DNA of 64,000 nt. It comes from Ensifer sp. IC4062 (GTDB lineage Bacteria; Pseudomonadota; Alphaproteobacteria; Rhizobiales; Rhizobiaceae). The notes beneath the pieces were generated by a model, which saw nothing but the letters and a program-made list of their open reading frames with translations, ran no database searches and was not told where the DNA came from. The stretch lies in NCBI RefSeq assembly GCF_020193575.1, contig NZ_JADYVD010000028.1:1-64000 (forward strand), given 5' to 3'. Below are positions 18,899-28,267 of this stretch, piece after piece (positions within the stretch are counted from its first letter, which is position 1; each line of letters begins with the position of its first letter). The position numbers and the translations under genes are program-made.

Positions 18899-20074
18899 TT
18901 AAGGCCGTTCGACGTGCTTTGCCGCTTGGCCAGCCTTGGATTCCACAGACTTCGATGCAAATCGACCACCACTCACAGGTCTATCGACGCCGGTCGTTTC
19001 GGGATAGGTCAGCGGCAGACCGCGCAGTGATCTCACCGCCAGATAGGCCCATGCTTCGGCCTCCATCGAATCGCCGTTCAGGTCAAGCGCTTCAGCGGCA
19101 AGCACGCGGCTGTGCGCCGCGCCGGCGAGCTTCGTCAGATCCTTCATGATGATCGGGTTGAGGCGGCCGCCGCCACAGACGACGTAGGTCGCCGGGGCCT
19201 CCGGAAGATGCGCCGCCGATTTGAGAATGGCCGCGGAGGTAATGTAGGCGAGCGTGCGAGCACCGTCCTCCAGGCTCGCGTCGGCGCCCGAGGGTGGCGC
19301 AAAGTCGTTTCGGTCGAGCGAGCGACGCTTCTCCGCGGTAAAGAACGGATGAGAAAGATAGCGATCGGCGAGTTCCGTCACGACAGTGCCTTCGCTCGCG
19401 ATCATGCCGCCCTGATCGTAGGGGACACCAGCATGGGCCTCCACCCACTGGTCGATCAGCGTATTGCCGGGACCGCTGTCATAGGCGACGATTCGCCGGT
19501 CGGCACCAACGAAAGTGAGGTTGGAGATACCGCCGATATTAACGAAGACAACCGGCGCGGCGATCTCCCGCTTTTCCGACAAGCCGTTCGCCAGCGCGGC
19601 GTGGTAAGCCGAAATGAGCGGCGCTCCCTGGCCGCCATGGACCATGTCGTTGGCCCGCATATCATAGACGACGTCGATTTGTGTTTCGCGCGCCAGCAGG
19701 TCTCCATCACCGATCTGCACCGTCAACGCCTCGTCTGGGCGGTGCAGGACTGTTTGCCCATGGAAGCCTATTACATCAATATTCGTCGGCAACAGATTGT
19801 TTTCATGCAGGAATGCTTCAACTGCCTCCGCATGGCGCAACGTCAAGTCTCGCTCCAGTTCGGCGAGGGTCCCCGGCCTTTCCGTCCGCACGGCGATCGA
19901 TTTGGCGTCTTCCAATCCCTGTTTCAGGCGCCCCCGAAAACGCGCGTCGTAGGCGTACCCGGCCGAAGGACCTCTCTGCACGACGTTCTCACCGTCGGTC
20001 CGGAGCAGCGCGACGTCGATGCCGTCCATGCTCGTGCCGCTCATCAGGCCGATTGCCGTCAAGAGTCTTCCCAT
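18899..20074 (-). CDS. anmK: Anhydro-N-acetylmuramic acid kinase
   Basis: AnmK, 391 residues, converts anhydroMurNAc from peptidoglycan recycling into MurNAc-6-phosphate. The family start [17 protein letters not shown], the segment [27 protein letters not shown] and the sugar-kinase ATP site [11 protein letters not shown] are clear. GAGG precedes the ATG at 20074; the frame upstream to 20197 has no support. It is divergent from tyrS, the common neighbour in related genomes. Confidence 0.95.
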   Translation of the reverse strand: MGRLLTAIGLMSGTSMDGIDVALLRTDGENVVQRGPSAGYAYDARFRGRLKQGLEDAKSIAVRTERPGTLAELERDLTLRHAEAVEAFLHENNLLPTNIDVIGFHGQTVLHRPDEALTVQIGDGDLLARETQIDVVYDMRANDMVHGGQGAPLISAYHAALANGLSEKREIAAPVVFVNIGGISNLTFVGADRRIVAYDSGPGNTLIDQWVEAHAGVPYDQGGMIASEGTVVTELADRYLSHPFFTAEKRRSLDRNDFAPPSGADASLEDGARTLAYITSAAILKSAAHLPEAPATYVVCGGGRLNPIIMKDLTKLAGAAHSRVLAAEALDLNGDSMEAEAWAYLAVRSLRGLPLTYPETTGVDRPVSGGRFASKSVESKAGQAAKHVERP

Positions 20075-20245
20075 TGATTTCCTCGGCGCCGGTTGCCTCG
20101 ATCGATGCGACAGAAACCAGGCATTCTTCCTCGTCCCGCCAACGGCGTTCATAACAAAATACCCGCCAACCAAAAACGTGCACTTTCGACAAAACAATGA
20201 TAAACGCCGGCCGCAGACGTCCTACCAAGCCGAAAGAAGCAGCTT

Positions 20246-21496
20246 ATGTCCGAGTTCAAGTCCGATTTCCTCCATACGCTCAGCGAGCGCGGTTTCATTC
20301 ATCAGACTTCCGATGATGTCGGGCTCGACCAACTGTTCCGTACGGAAACCGTGACTGCGTATATCGGCTTCGATCCCACCGCGCCGAGCCTTCATGCCGG
20401 TGGTCTCATTCAGATCATGATGCTTCACTGGCTGCAGGCGACCGGGCACCGGCCGATCTCGCTGATGGGCGGCGGCACCGGCATGGTCGGCGATCCGTCC
20501 TTCAAGGACGAAGCGCGGCAACTGATGACGCCGGAGACGATCGCGGCCAACATTGCCAGCATCAAGACTGTGTTTTCCAACTACCTGAAATACGGCGAAG
20601 GCCCGACGGACGCATTGATGATCAACAATGCGGACTGGCTGCTTGGCATCAATTACCTCGAATTCCTGCGCGATGTCGGCCGCCACTTCTCGGTCAATCG
20701 CATGCTCTCGTTCGACAGCGTCAAGATGCGGCTCGATCGCGAACAGTCCCTGTCGTTTCTCGAATTCAACTACATGATCCTGCAGGCCTATGACTTCGTG
20801 GAGCTTCACAAGCGGACGGGATGCCGGCTGCAGATGGGCGGCTCGGACCAATGGGGCAACATTGTTAACGGCATCGATCTCGGTCACCGCATGGGGACGC
20901 CGCAGCTCTACGCGCTCACATCGCCGCTCCTGACAACCGCATCCGGCGCCAAGATGGGTAAGTCTGTCAGCGGCGCCATATGGCTCAACCCCGATATGCT
21001 CGGCGCTTACGACTTCTGGCAGTACTGGCGCAATACCGAGGATGCGGACGTCGTGCGCTTCCTGAAGCTTTACACGACCTTACCCATGAAGGAGATCGAT
21101 CGTCTCGCGAAGCTCGGCGGATCCGAGATCAACGAGGTCAAGAAGATTCTCGCGACGGAAATCACCGCCATGCTGCATGGGCGCCCGGCCGCCGAGCAGG
21201 CAGCCGAAACGGCGCGCAAGACCTTCGAAGAAGGTGCCCTTGCCGAGAACCTGCCGTCGATCGAAGTCCCCGCCTCCGAACTCGAAGCCGGCGTCGGGTT
21301 GCTGACGCTCATCGTGCGCGCCGGCCTCGCGGCTTCGAACGGCGAAGCGCGGCGTCACGTCCACGGCGGTGCTGTGAGAATCAACGACGAAGCGATCAGC
21401 GACGAACGTCGGGTCGTGGCCTATGGCGACATCGCCGGCGGCGTCATCAAGCTGTCGCTCGGCAAGAAAAAGCACATCCTGGTGCGGCCCGCCTAA
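20246..21496 (+). CDS. tyrS: Tyrosyl-tRNA synthetase
   Basis: Class I aminoacyl-tRNA synthetase of 416 residues that charges tRNA-Tyr. The HIGH-like signature is PSLHAGG, the KMSKS-like loop is KMGKS, and the tyrosine pocket region is [20 protein letters not shown] with [11 protein letters not shown]. The C-terminal S4 RNA-binding domain ([20 protein letters not shown]) is present. It faces anmK divergently and ends in a long perfect palindrome shared with the convergent gene. Confidence 0.97.
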   Translation: MSEFKSDFLHTLSERGFIHQTSDDVGLDQLFRTETVTAYIGFDPTAPSLHAGGLIQIMMLHWLQATGHRPISLMGGGTGMVGDPSFKDEARQLMTPETIAANIASIKTVFSNYLKYGEGPTDALMINNADWLLGINYLEFLRDVGRHFSVNRMLSFDSVKMRLDREQSLSFLEFNYMILQAYDFVELHKRTGCRLQMGGSDQWGNIVNGIDLGHRMGTPQLYALTSPLLTTASGAKMGKSVSGAIWLNPDMLGAYDFWQYWRNTEDADVVRFLKLYTTLPMKEIDRLAKLGGSEINEVKKILATEITAMLHGRPAAEQAAETARKTFEEGALAENLPSIEVPASELEAGVGLLTLIVRAGLAASNGEARRHVHGGAVRINDEAISDERRVVAYGDIAGGVIKLSLGKKKHILVRPA

Positions 21497-21522
21497 GCCG
21501 TATCGCGGCGATACGAAGAACT

Positions 21523-21558
21523 GAGCGGGGTGGGAAACGCGCGTTTCCCACCCCGCTC
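21523..21558. terminator. Bidirectional terminator between tyrS and the AsmA-like gene
   Basis: A 36-base perfect palindrome with arms GAGCGGGGTGGGAAACGC (21523-21540) and its reverse complement (21541-21558) starts 26 bases after the tyrS stop. As RNA it folds into a very stable hairpin on either strand. No long T run is present; the two genes converge here. Confidence 0.7.
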
Positions 21559-21632
21559 GCATTTGCATTTGCCGTGGATGACTGCGCCCGATCGGGATTG
21601 CGGCACGAGCGCCGAGGGCCGGTCGCAGTGCC

Positions 21633-24600
21633 TCACTGAAACTCGAAGATGTTGCGGAACACGCCGGGCGCGATGATCGACAACGGGTTAATCGTAAGCT
21701 GCGGTTGCGTGAATTGGCCGGTGAGCTTGAAGGTGATGCCGAGCAAACCGCGATCGCGGCCATTGCCGAGCAGAACCCCGATCAGAGGCAGTTCGCCGAA
21801 CAGCCGGTTCAGCCCATAGGCCGGCATGAAGGTACCCGTCATGTCCATCCGGTCCCGCGTGTCGCGGACGGTACCCTGGAATGTCGCCCCGACATCGACG
21901 CCGCGCAGGATGCCGCTTTCGACGCGGATCGTGCCCTGGTCCAGCAAGAGTTGTGCGAAGCCGCGATCGAACTGCGCGGTGCTCACGTCAATATCACGCC
22001 GAACCGCCTGGTTAAGGCTGCGGCCATCCTGTCCAGCCGGCGTTGAGACCATGGATTGCAGCCGCTGTTCGCCGACGAGCGAGAATTTCCGCACGTCGAC
22101 AGCACCGCGCCAGGAACGCGCACCACGGTCCCGCAACCTCAGATTCATCAGGCCGCCCCGCATGTTGCGATAGATATCGGCAAAGCGCGCCAGCGAACCC
22201 GCATCGCCGGTGGTCAGTTCCAGTATGTTGTCTGCGCCGGATTTGGCCATCTTGGCCACAACGGCTTGCCCGCTCCCGGTCACGGCTGAGAGGTCGATGT
22301 CGTCGATCTGCTGCCCGCGGGCCGAATAGACGAAACGCACGCTGGACAAGACTTCGCCGTTGAATCCCGTGACTCGGTCAAGCCGGGCGTTGACCGTGAT
22401 ATTGCCACTATCATCCGAACCGGATCCGGCTTTTGCTCGCGCTAGCGCCGGTCTGATGTCCGCGGCCCCACCGGTCAAACCGACGGAATAACCACCCTTG
22501 CTGCGATTGATCGTGACGGCGAAATCGTCTCCGTTGGCAAGGCGCACACCGTTCAGCTCGGCCGATGCGAGGCCCGCGTCATCGACACGCAGGCGACCTG
22601 CAGCCCCGAACCCGTCGCCGGCGATATCGAAATCGCCGATCTCCGTCACGCCCTCGGTTGCCTTGATGGTAAATTGAGCTTTTGCGGGGATGCCTGCCCC
22701 CTTGCTCCAGCCGATCCAGGGTAGCGACAGCGAAGCCTTGCCGAGATCCGCCTTGACGGATTGGCTGCCGTCTTCCGCCATCGAAACGTCAACGCCGACC
22801 GGCCCGCTGACGATGCCGGACAATGCCGGAGCGATCTTCCGCCGGGCGGCGTCGTCGAGCGTCCCGGAGATTTCGCGTGTTCGCTTCACGTTTGCCTTGC
22901 TGTCCACCGGCTCGGTCAGTGCGATCCGCATCTTGGAACCATCGATCAGCGCATCGGCGTCAAGCACCGCCTGGGCGTTGTCGATCCGCATTGTGCCCCC
23001 CAGGTTGGCGATGGAACGACCGGAGATGGGCTTGTTGATCGTCACGTCCTGAAGCTGCATCTCCGCTTGCCAGAGCGGCGACGGCGGCTTCTGATCCGAA
23101 ATCAGGCCGAACCGCGCGCCCACCAGGGCTGTCATCGGCCCGGTGAAATCCTCCGGCACGAATGGCGTCTTCTGAAGGGCGCGGATCGGCTTATAGGCGA
23201 CAAGCTCGGCGATCGCGTCGGCTTGCCCGCCGACTTCGATCTTCATTTCCGCCATCAGCGGCTTCGCGTAGACGTCGGGAATAATGAAGTCGCCGCCGTT
23301 CAACGCGACCGAGCGGCCGGAGGGGAAATAGGCGGCCCCCTGTTCGACGTCGACGACCATGCGCTCGCCGCTGAGCTTGAAACGCCCCGACGTGTCGCGA
23401 AGTGGTGGGATCTCCCCGGCGATGTTGATGCGGGTGTCGTCGATGGCGAAGCTGATGTTGAGCTCATCCTCGTTGAGCTTCAGGTCGCCCTGGTTGTTGG
23501 CGATTCGTCCCTCGGCTATCGAAACCTCGATCCGCGCGTCGGTTACCGTGCCGCCGAAGAGATTGCCGATCGCCCACCGCCTCGCTCCCCTGGCGACCCA
23601 CCAAGGCCACAATTGCTTGACGGCAGTCGATTGCATCTGCTCGCTGAGCGCGACGAAGCTGATCTGCGGGGACGTCTTGCCGAAGGCGACCGAAAGCGAA
23701 CCTGCCATGGAGCCTAGCGGGCTCGATATCGCCAGTTGGTCGAAAATAAGCCGGTGGCTGCCGGCCTCGAACCGTCCGCTCGCCTTGGCGTCGAAGGCAA
23801 GCGGCTTCTCCTGCATGTCTTCCGGGTCCGTGCTTGCGTCCTTCAAGAGGAGGTCGACGGCGAAGCCTTTTTGGCTGGTCTCTGCAACCTTGTCGAGGTC
23901 GATGAGGGCGCCCGTAAAGGGAAAGCTCGAGCGCCCGATCTTTACGATGGACGGCAATATTTCGACGGAGGCGCGGTCAAAATCATAGGAGACGTTGAGT
24001 TCGGACGGATTGAGAGCGGAAACAAGTCCACCGGCGTGGAACGAACCTCGAGATGTCCTGACGCCGACTTCCAGCGCCGGCTTGTGGCCGTCAGCCGCGC
24101 GGGTGGCTTTCAGCCTGACGTCCGCCGCCGCCTCAACGCCGAAGGCTTGCTCGCTTCCCGATTTGCCGTGATAGAGAAAGGGGGCAAGCGGCAAGGCGCT
24201 GACGGTCCCCTCGAAGCCGCCGATGCGGCCGTTCTCACCGAGAGCCTTGGCGGTCAATTGCGCTTCGATCCCGTCGATCGAGACGATTCCATCGACGCGC
24301 ATGGAGCTGTTGGGGTCGTGGGTGAACTCCAGCGTCTTCACTTCGACGGGAACGACTCGACCCCGTGACCCCGTGACCGACAGGCTGAAATCCGAGAGCA
24401 GCACCGTTTGTGTCGCCCTGCCAGCAGTCAGTCGCGACATTCGGTCCGCCTGGGCAAACAACTTCTCGAGCGCATCGCCGACATCGGCGATTCGGATCGT
24501 GGTGAGGTCGATCGGTTCGCCGCGTGGCAGCAGTCCCGTATCGAGTTCGCCTTCTTCTGCCTCGAGTCGCGACACGGCTATGCGTCCGGTCATCAGGGCG

Positions 24601-25019
24601 AAGGGATCGAGTGCTATCGAAATTGCGCCGAGTTTGGCCAGGTGGCGGCCCGAGCCGCTTTCCTTGAGTGTCACCCCGCGCGCCTTCAGCGCCAGGGCCC
24701 CGCCGCTCGTCATGCGGATCACGGTGCTCTCGACGTCGGCATTGTAGTTTTCGCCAAGGGCAGCGTTCAGCGCCGTGCGTGCCCGCGTGTTGAGCGGCCC
24801 GTCGACCAGGCCGGTTTCGATGGTCGCGACTAGGCACGCCACGGCGACGAATGCCAGCAGCGAGCAGCACAGTATGATCTTGCCGAGAAAGCGCAGGGCG
24901 CCGCCCGGCCGAGGCGCATGCACGATGACCGGGTCATGGGCTTGCGCAGAAGGCAGCTCGTGCAGTGCGATGATGTCTTCCTTGCGAAAGCAAACTCTTT
25001 CGCCGCGGATATCGCTCAT
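21633..25019 (-). CDS. AsmA/YhdP-like large envelope protein (DUF3971)
   Basis: A 1128-residue protein with a short cytoplasmic N terminus, one membrane helix (residues about 46-67) and a long periplasmic region. The repeated beta-rich pattern, DUF3971-type middle and AsmA-like C terminus (MDMTGTFMPAYGLNRLFGEL, GITFKLTGQFTQPQLTINPL) match the YhdP/TamB/AsmA group, which form long hydrophobic grooves proposed to carry phospholipids to the outer membrane. The gene stands alone on the minus strand, convergent with tyrS. Family assignment is firm; the transport role is inferred from better-studied members. Confidence 0.85.
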   Translation of the reverse strand: MSDIRGERVCFRKEDIIALHELPSAQAHDPVIVHAPRPGGALRFLGKIILCCSLLAFVAVACLVATIETGLVDGPLNTRARTALNAALGENYNADVESTVIRMTSGGALALKARGVTLKESGSGRHLAKLGAISIALDPFALMTGRIAVSRLEAEEGELDTGLLPRGEPIDLTTIRIADVGDALEKLFAQADRMSRLTAGRATQTVLLSDFSLSVTGSRGRVVPVEVKTLEFTHDPNSSMRVDGIVSIDGIEAQLTAKALGENGRIGGFEGTVSALPLAPFLYHGKSGSEQAFGVEAAADVRLKATRAADGHKPALEVGVRTSRGSFHAGGLVSALNPSELNVSYDFDRASVEILPSIVKIGRSSFPFTGALIDLDKVAETSQKGFAVDLLLKDASTDPEDMQEKPLAFDAKASGRFEAGSHRLIFDQLAISSPLGSMAGSLSVAFGKTSPQISFVALSEQMQSTAVKQLWPWWVARGARRWAIGNLFGGTVTDARIEVSIAEGRIANNQGDLKLNEDELNISFAIDDTRINIAGEIPPLRDTSGRFKLSGERMVVDVEQGAAYFPSGRSVALNGGDFIIPDVYAKPLMAEMKIEVGGQADAIAELVAYKPIRALQKTPFVPEDFTGPMTALVGARFGLISDQKPPSPLWQAEMQLQDVTINKPISGRSIANLGGTMRIDNAQAVLDADALIDGSKMRIALTEPVDSKANVKRTREISGTLDDAARRKIAPALSGIVSGPVGVDVSMAEDGSQSVKADLGKASLSLPWIGWSKGAGIPAKAQFTIKATEGVTEIGDFDIAGDGFGAAGRLRVDDAGLASAELNGVRLANGDDFAVTINRSKGGYSVGLTGGAADIRPALARAKAGSGSDDSGNITVNARLDRVTGFNGEVLSSVRFVYSARGQQIDDIDLSAVTGSGQAVVAKMAKSGADNILELTTGDAGSLARFADIYRNMRGGLMNLRLRDRGARSWRGAVDVRKFSLVGEQRLQSMVSTPAGQDGRSLNQAVRRDIDVSTAQFDRGFAQLLLDQGTIRVESGILRGVDVGATFQGTVRDTRDRMDMTGTFMPAYGLNRLFGELPLIGVLLGNGRDRGLLGITFKLTGQFTQPQLTINPLSIIAPGVFRNIFEFQ

Positions 25020-25338
25020 CGGTGCGGGCGCCCTCCACCTAAGTGCGGCATTGCATATTTCCCTATAAGGCCAGTCGCCGCGCGCGAGGGCCGGACCTTT
25101 TCTTTACTCATGTAGATCACAATTTTTCGAGCCACGTCACCACGCGTGCCCACCGATGCTGTGGAAAGGCTCGCTATCGCCCCGGTTTTGCACGGCGAAA
25201 CGTCGAACAGACTCTCAGCCCCAGGGCCGTCCGCAACCTGTCAGATTAAGCACAAATCCGCTGGACGGCCGTCGTCGATTTTCGATATGCCCTTAGCTGC
25301 CGAATGTCTGCAAAACTTGGCGTAAGAAAGGTTAAATC
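25020..25338. other. Divergent intergenic region before bcp
   Basis: About 320 bases without a gene between the AsmA-like gene and bcp. I see no repeat, tRNA or riboswitch. It should hold the promoters of both divergent genes; the bcp ribosome binding site AAAGG is at its right end. Confidence 0.5.
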
Positions 25339-25806
25339 ATGGCACGATTGGGACCAGGTGATGTCGCCCCGGATTTTGAGCTTCCTCGCGACGGCGGCGG
25401 TTCGATCTCGCTCTCTGCTCTTCGCGGCAAGCCGGTGGTGCTCTTTTTCTACCCAAAGGACGATACCAAGGCCTGCACCGAGGAAGCGATATCCTTCTCC
25501 GGCCTTGCTGCCGAATTCGAAGCCGCCGGCGTTGCTCTGATCGGTCTCTCGCCCAATTCGGTCAAGCAGCACGACCGCTTCGCCAAGAAGCACAATCTAA
25601 CCGTCGCTCTGGCGGCGGACGATGAAAAGAACGTCGTCAATGCATATGGTGTCTGGGTCGAGAAGAGCCTGTACGGGCGCAAATACATGGGCGTCGAACG
25701 CACGACATTCCTGATAAACGCTGACGGGACCATCAACCGGGTTTGGGAAAAGGTCAGGGTTGCAGGCCATGCAAGCGAGGTTCTGGCGGCCGCAAAGACG
25801 CTTTGA
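25339..25806 (+). CDS. bcp: Thioredoxin-dependent peroxiredoxin, Bcp/PrxQ type
   Basis: A 155-residue peroxiredoxin that reduces hydrogen peroxide and organic hydroperoxides. The peroxidatic site is T43-x-x-C46 in PKDDTKACTEEAISFS. Most Bcp proteins have a second, resolving Cys five residues later (GCTKEAC); here that position is Ile, and no other Cys is seen, so it is a one-Cys form. C-terminal VERTTFLINADGTI is typical. It is followed after 17 bases by a DUF455 ferritin-like gene. Confidence 0.93.
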   Translation: MARLGPGDVAPDFELPRDGGGSISLSALRGKPVVLFFYPKDDTKACTEEAISFSGLAAEFEAAGVALIGLSPNSVKQHDRFAKKHNLTVALAADDEKNVVNAYGVWVEKSLYGRKYMGVERTTFLINADGTINRVWEKVRVAGHASEVLAAAKTL

Positions 25807-25823
25807 AACCGAAAGGGCCAGGG

Positions 25824-26651
25824 ATGAGCGACCTTCCGCAGTTCCACAGTTTGCGAGGCGCTGCCGTCGAAGCGATTCGCTCACCGGACCTCCATCAAAA
25901 GACCGCGCTAGCGCAAGAGGCGGCGCGGCGGTGGCAGGGGAGAAAGCTGTCGTTGCGCTCCCCGCTGGATCGTCCGGTTCCAGAGCGGCCGGGACGTCCG
26001 GCGAAGCCCGTGCTCACACCACCGACCCAGGTCAAGCGACGCTCGTTGGGTTCATTGAGGGGGCGCATTGCCCTCCTCCATGCGATCGCCCATATCGAAT
26101 TGAACGCCGTCGACCTAGCGCTGGATATCGTCGCCCGTTTTGCCTCGGAACCGGTGCCCAATTCTTTCTTCGACGGATGGATGCAGGTCGCTTTTGAGGA
26201 GGCGAAACACTTTCAGATAGTCCGGCAAAGGCTGAACGACCTCGGCGCGGACTATGGCGATCTGCCCGCGCATGACGGGCTGTGGCAGGCCGCGCACGAC
26301 ACACGGAACGACTTGACCGCGCGCCTTGCAGTCGTGCCCCTTATACTCGAAGCCCGCGGTCTCGACGTCACGCCGGCCCTACAGGCGAAAATGCGCGAAA
26401 CCGGCGATCACGAGAGTGCCGCCGTTCTAGATGTGATCTACGAGGACGAAAAAGGCCACGTTGCCGTCGGCGCAAAATGGTTCCGGTTCCTTTGCGCCCG
26501 GCAAAAGAAAGATCCGGCCGCAACCTTTCAGGCTCTCGTGCGAGCGAATTTTCGCGGACCGCTGAAGGCTCCGTTCAATGATATTGCCCGTGCCGAAGCC
26601 GGCTTGACGCCGTCCTTCTACCGCTCGATGACGGCGTCCACCAACATCTGA
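25824..26651 (+). CDS. DUF455 ferritin-like protein
   Basis: A 275-residue DUF455 protein. The predicted four-helix ferritin-like core carries metal-ligand patterns: AHIELNAVDLALD, FEEAKHFQIV and VIYEDEKGHVAVG, with paired Glu and His as in di-iron carboxylate proteins. The biochemical role of DUF455 is not settled. The start at 25824 follows AAAGGG; the longer frame overlaps bcp. Placement 17 bases after bcp suggests co-expression and a possible link to oxidative stress (inference). Confidence 0.85.
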   Translation: MSDLPQFHSLRGAAVEAIRSPDLHQKTALAQEAARRWQGRKLSLRSPLDRPVPERPGRPAKPVLTPPTQVKRRSLGSLRGRIALLHAIAHIELNAVDLALDIVARFASEPVPNSFFDGWMQVAFEEAKHFQIVRQRLNDLGADYGDLPAHDGLWQAAHDTRNDLTARLAVVPLILEARGLDVTPALQAKMRETGDHESAAVLDVIYEDEKGHVAVGAKWFRFLCARQKKDPAATFQALVRANFRGPLKAPFNDIARAEAGLTPSFYRSMTASTNI

Positions 26652-26744
26652 TGTCGATCCTCGCTCAACGGTTTGTTAACCCTAACAGAGTGTAATTGCT
26701 CCCGGGCAACGCGAGTTAGTTCGCATCCGGCTGGGAGTGATGTG

Positions 26745-28070
26745 GTGTCTGTTCGTTCGGCAAACGGCGCCTTTCGTAAGCGCAGGCAAAGCCACGTGCT
26801 TATCCTGGCGAGCGGCGACAAGGTGAGGCACATGACCGTTCGCCCGTGGATGGCGGCGCTTTTGACGTCCGTCGTCGGGGTCTTCAGCATCGGCTACCTG
26901 GCGGCCACGACCTATCTGGTCCTGCGAGATGACCTAATCGGCGGCACGATCGCACGCCAGGCTCGTATGCAGCATGAGTACGAAGACCGAATCACCGCCC
27001 TTAGGGCGCAAGTAGACCGGGTGACGAGCCGGCAATTGCTGGACCAGCAAGTCGTCGAGGAGAAGGTCGAGAAACTCCTGCAGCAGCAGTCGGCACTATG
27101 GTCGCGCAGCGACAAGCTTGGTGCCTTTGCGGCAAGTGCCGATACTTCCGAAGACCTCGGTGAGGACGCATCTCCTGCGGTTGACCCCCTCGCTTTCGAA
27201 AAGCCTGCGGCTGCTGATGGCGGGGTGAAGGCAATTGAAGAAATCATGGGCTTGAACGGGGAGGCCGGCGCAAGGCCGACGCGCCTCGGCGCCCTCGCCT
27301 ACGCACCTGCCCGGCCCGAAAGTGGCGAAAGGGAAACCCTCTCGGATCGAGCGGACCGAATCTTTTCGAAGGTCACGGTTTCGCTTAAGGATGTCGAACG
27401 CAATCAGATGGCGCGCATCGAGCATCTGACGAGCAGCGCGACCCGGGCAGCCGAAGCGATCAGGACGATTGTCGAAAGGACGGGCGTAACGCTATCGGCA
27501 GGCACTACGGAGGCTTCTGCAAGCGGGCCGGGTGGGAACGCAATCGGCGGGCCGTTCGTCGAACCGCAGGATGAGGACCCGTTCGGAAAATCGCTTGCTG
27601 CACTCGATAGTGCGCTCCTGGAGTTGGAGGAAACCCGCGACGCCGCCCGCAAGCTGCCGCTCCAAAGTCCTGCGCCCACCAGCGACGTCACCAGCAATTT
27701 CGGCAATCGACTGGATCCGTTTCTTGGGAGACTGGCGCTCCACGCGGGTATCGATTTTCGGGCACCTATCGGAACACGCATACGCTCTGCTGCCGCTGGG
27801 ACCGTCACAACGGCCGGGCCGACAGGCGGATATGGCAACATGGTCGAGATTGATCATGGCAACGGCGTCATAACCCGTTATGCCCACCTGTCGGTCATCC
27901 TCGTCAGTGTCGGCGACCATGTGCGGGCTGACGACGTCATCGCCAAGTCCGGAAGCACGGGACGCTCGACGGGACCGCACCTGCACTACGAAGTTCGCAT
28001 CGACGGCCGCGCCGTCGATCCAGTGCTTTTTCTTCGTGCCGGCAGGAAGCTCGCAGGCTTGATGAACTGA
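26745..28070 (+). CDS. Membrane-anchored M23 (LytM) peptidase
   Basis: About 441 residues: basic N terminus, one membrane helix (residues about 36-58), a coiled-coil stretch (QHEYEDRITALRAQVDRVTS onward), a linker, and a C-terminal M23 domain. Zinc-site motifs are HAGIDF (H...D) and the late HLHYEV (HxH), so all ligands of an active endopeptidase appear present. It should cleave peptidoglycan cross-links or activate amidases in the periplasm. The start is a GTG at 26745 (a GTG also precedes it at 26742) with GGGAG upstream; the N-terminal extension from 26673 is unlikely. Confidence 0.88.
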   Translation: MSVRSANGAFRKRRQSHVLILASGDKVRHMTVRPWMAALLTSVVGVFSIGYLAATTYLVLRDDLIGGTIARQARMQHEYEDRITALRAQVDRVTSRQLLDQQVVEEKVEKLLQQQSALWSRSDKLGAFAASADTSEDLGEDASPAVDPLAFEKPAAADGGVKAIEEIMGLNGEAGARPTRLGALAYAPARPESGERETLSDRADRIFSKVTVSLKDVERNQMARIEHLTSSATRAAEAIRTIVERTGVTLSAGTTEASASGPGGNAIGGPFVEPQDEDPFGKSLAALDSALLELEETRDAARKLPLQSPAPTSDVTSNFGNRLDPFLGRLALHAGIDFRAPIGTRIRSAAAGTVTTAGPTGGYGNMVEIDHGNGVITRYAHLSVILVSVGDHVRADDVIAKSGSTGRSTGPHLHYEVRIDGRAVDPVLFLRAGRKLAGLMN

Positions 28071-28192
28071 CGTTTACGGGCGCCAGCATTGTCTCCTTCC
28101 GCTTGACAAGAAATGGAAAGATTCGCACCCGTTTACCTTTCACAGCTTCAACGTGCTGGATTTCTTGACTTTCGGCGCCTTTCGGCTTAAGA

Positions 28193-28212
28193 GCGCCGCC
28201 ACGTGGTGGCGC
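28193..28212 (+). terminator. Palindromic hairpin before the DEAD-box helicase gene
   Basis: GCGCCGCCACGTGGTGGCGC is an almost perfect 20-base palindrome followed by ATTTTCC. It could end the M23 peptidase transcript or attenuate the helicase transcript, whose 5' leader is about 200 bases. Confidence 0.5.
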
Positions 28213-28267
28213 ATTTTCCATCGATCGATCAGAGTTCTATTGAACCGGAACGGAAACAGTTTCCCCT

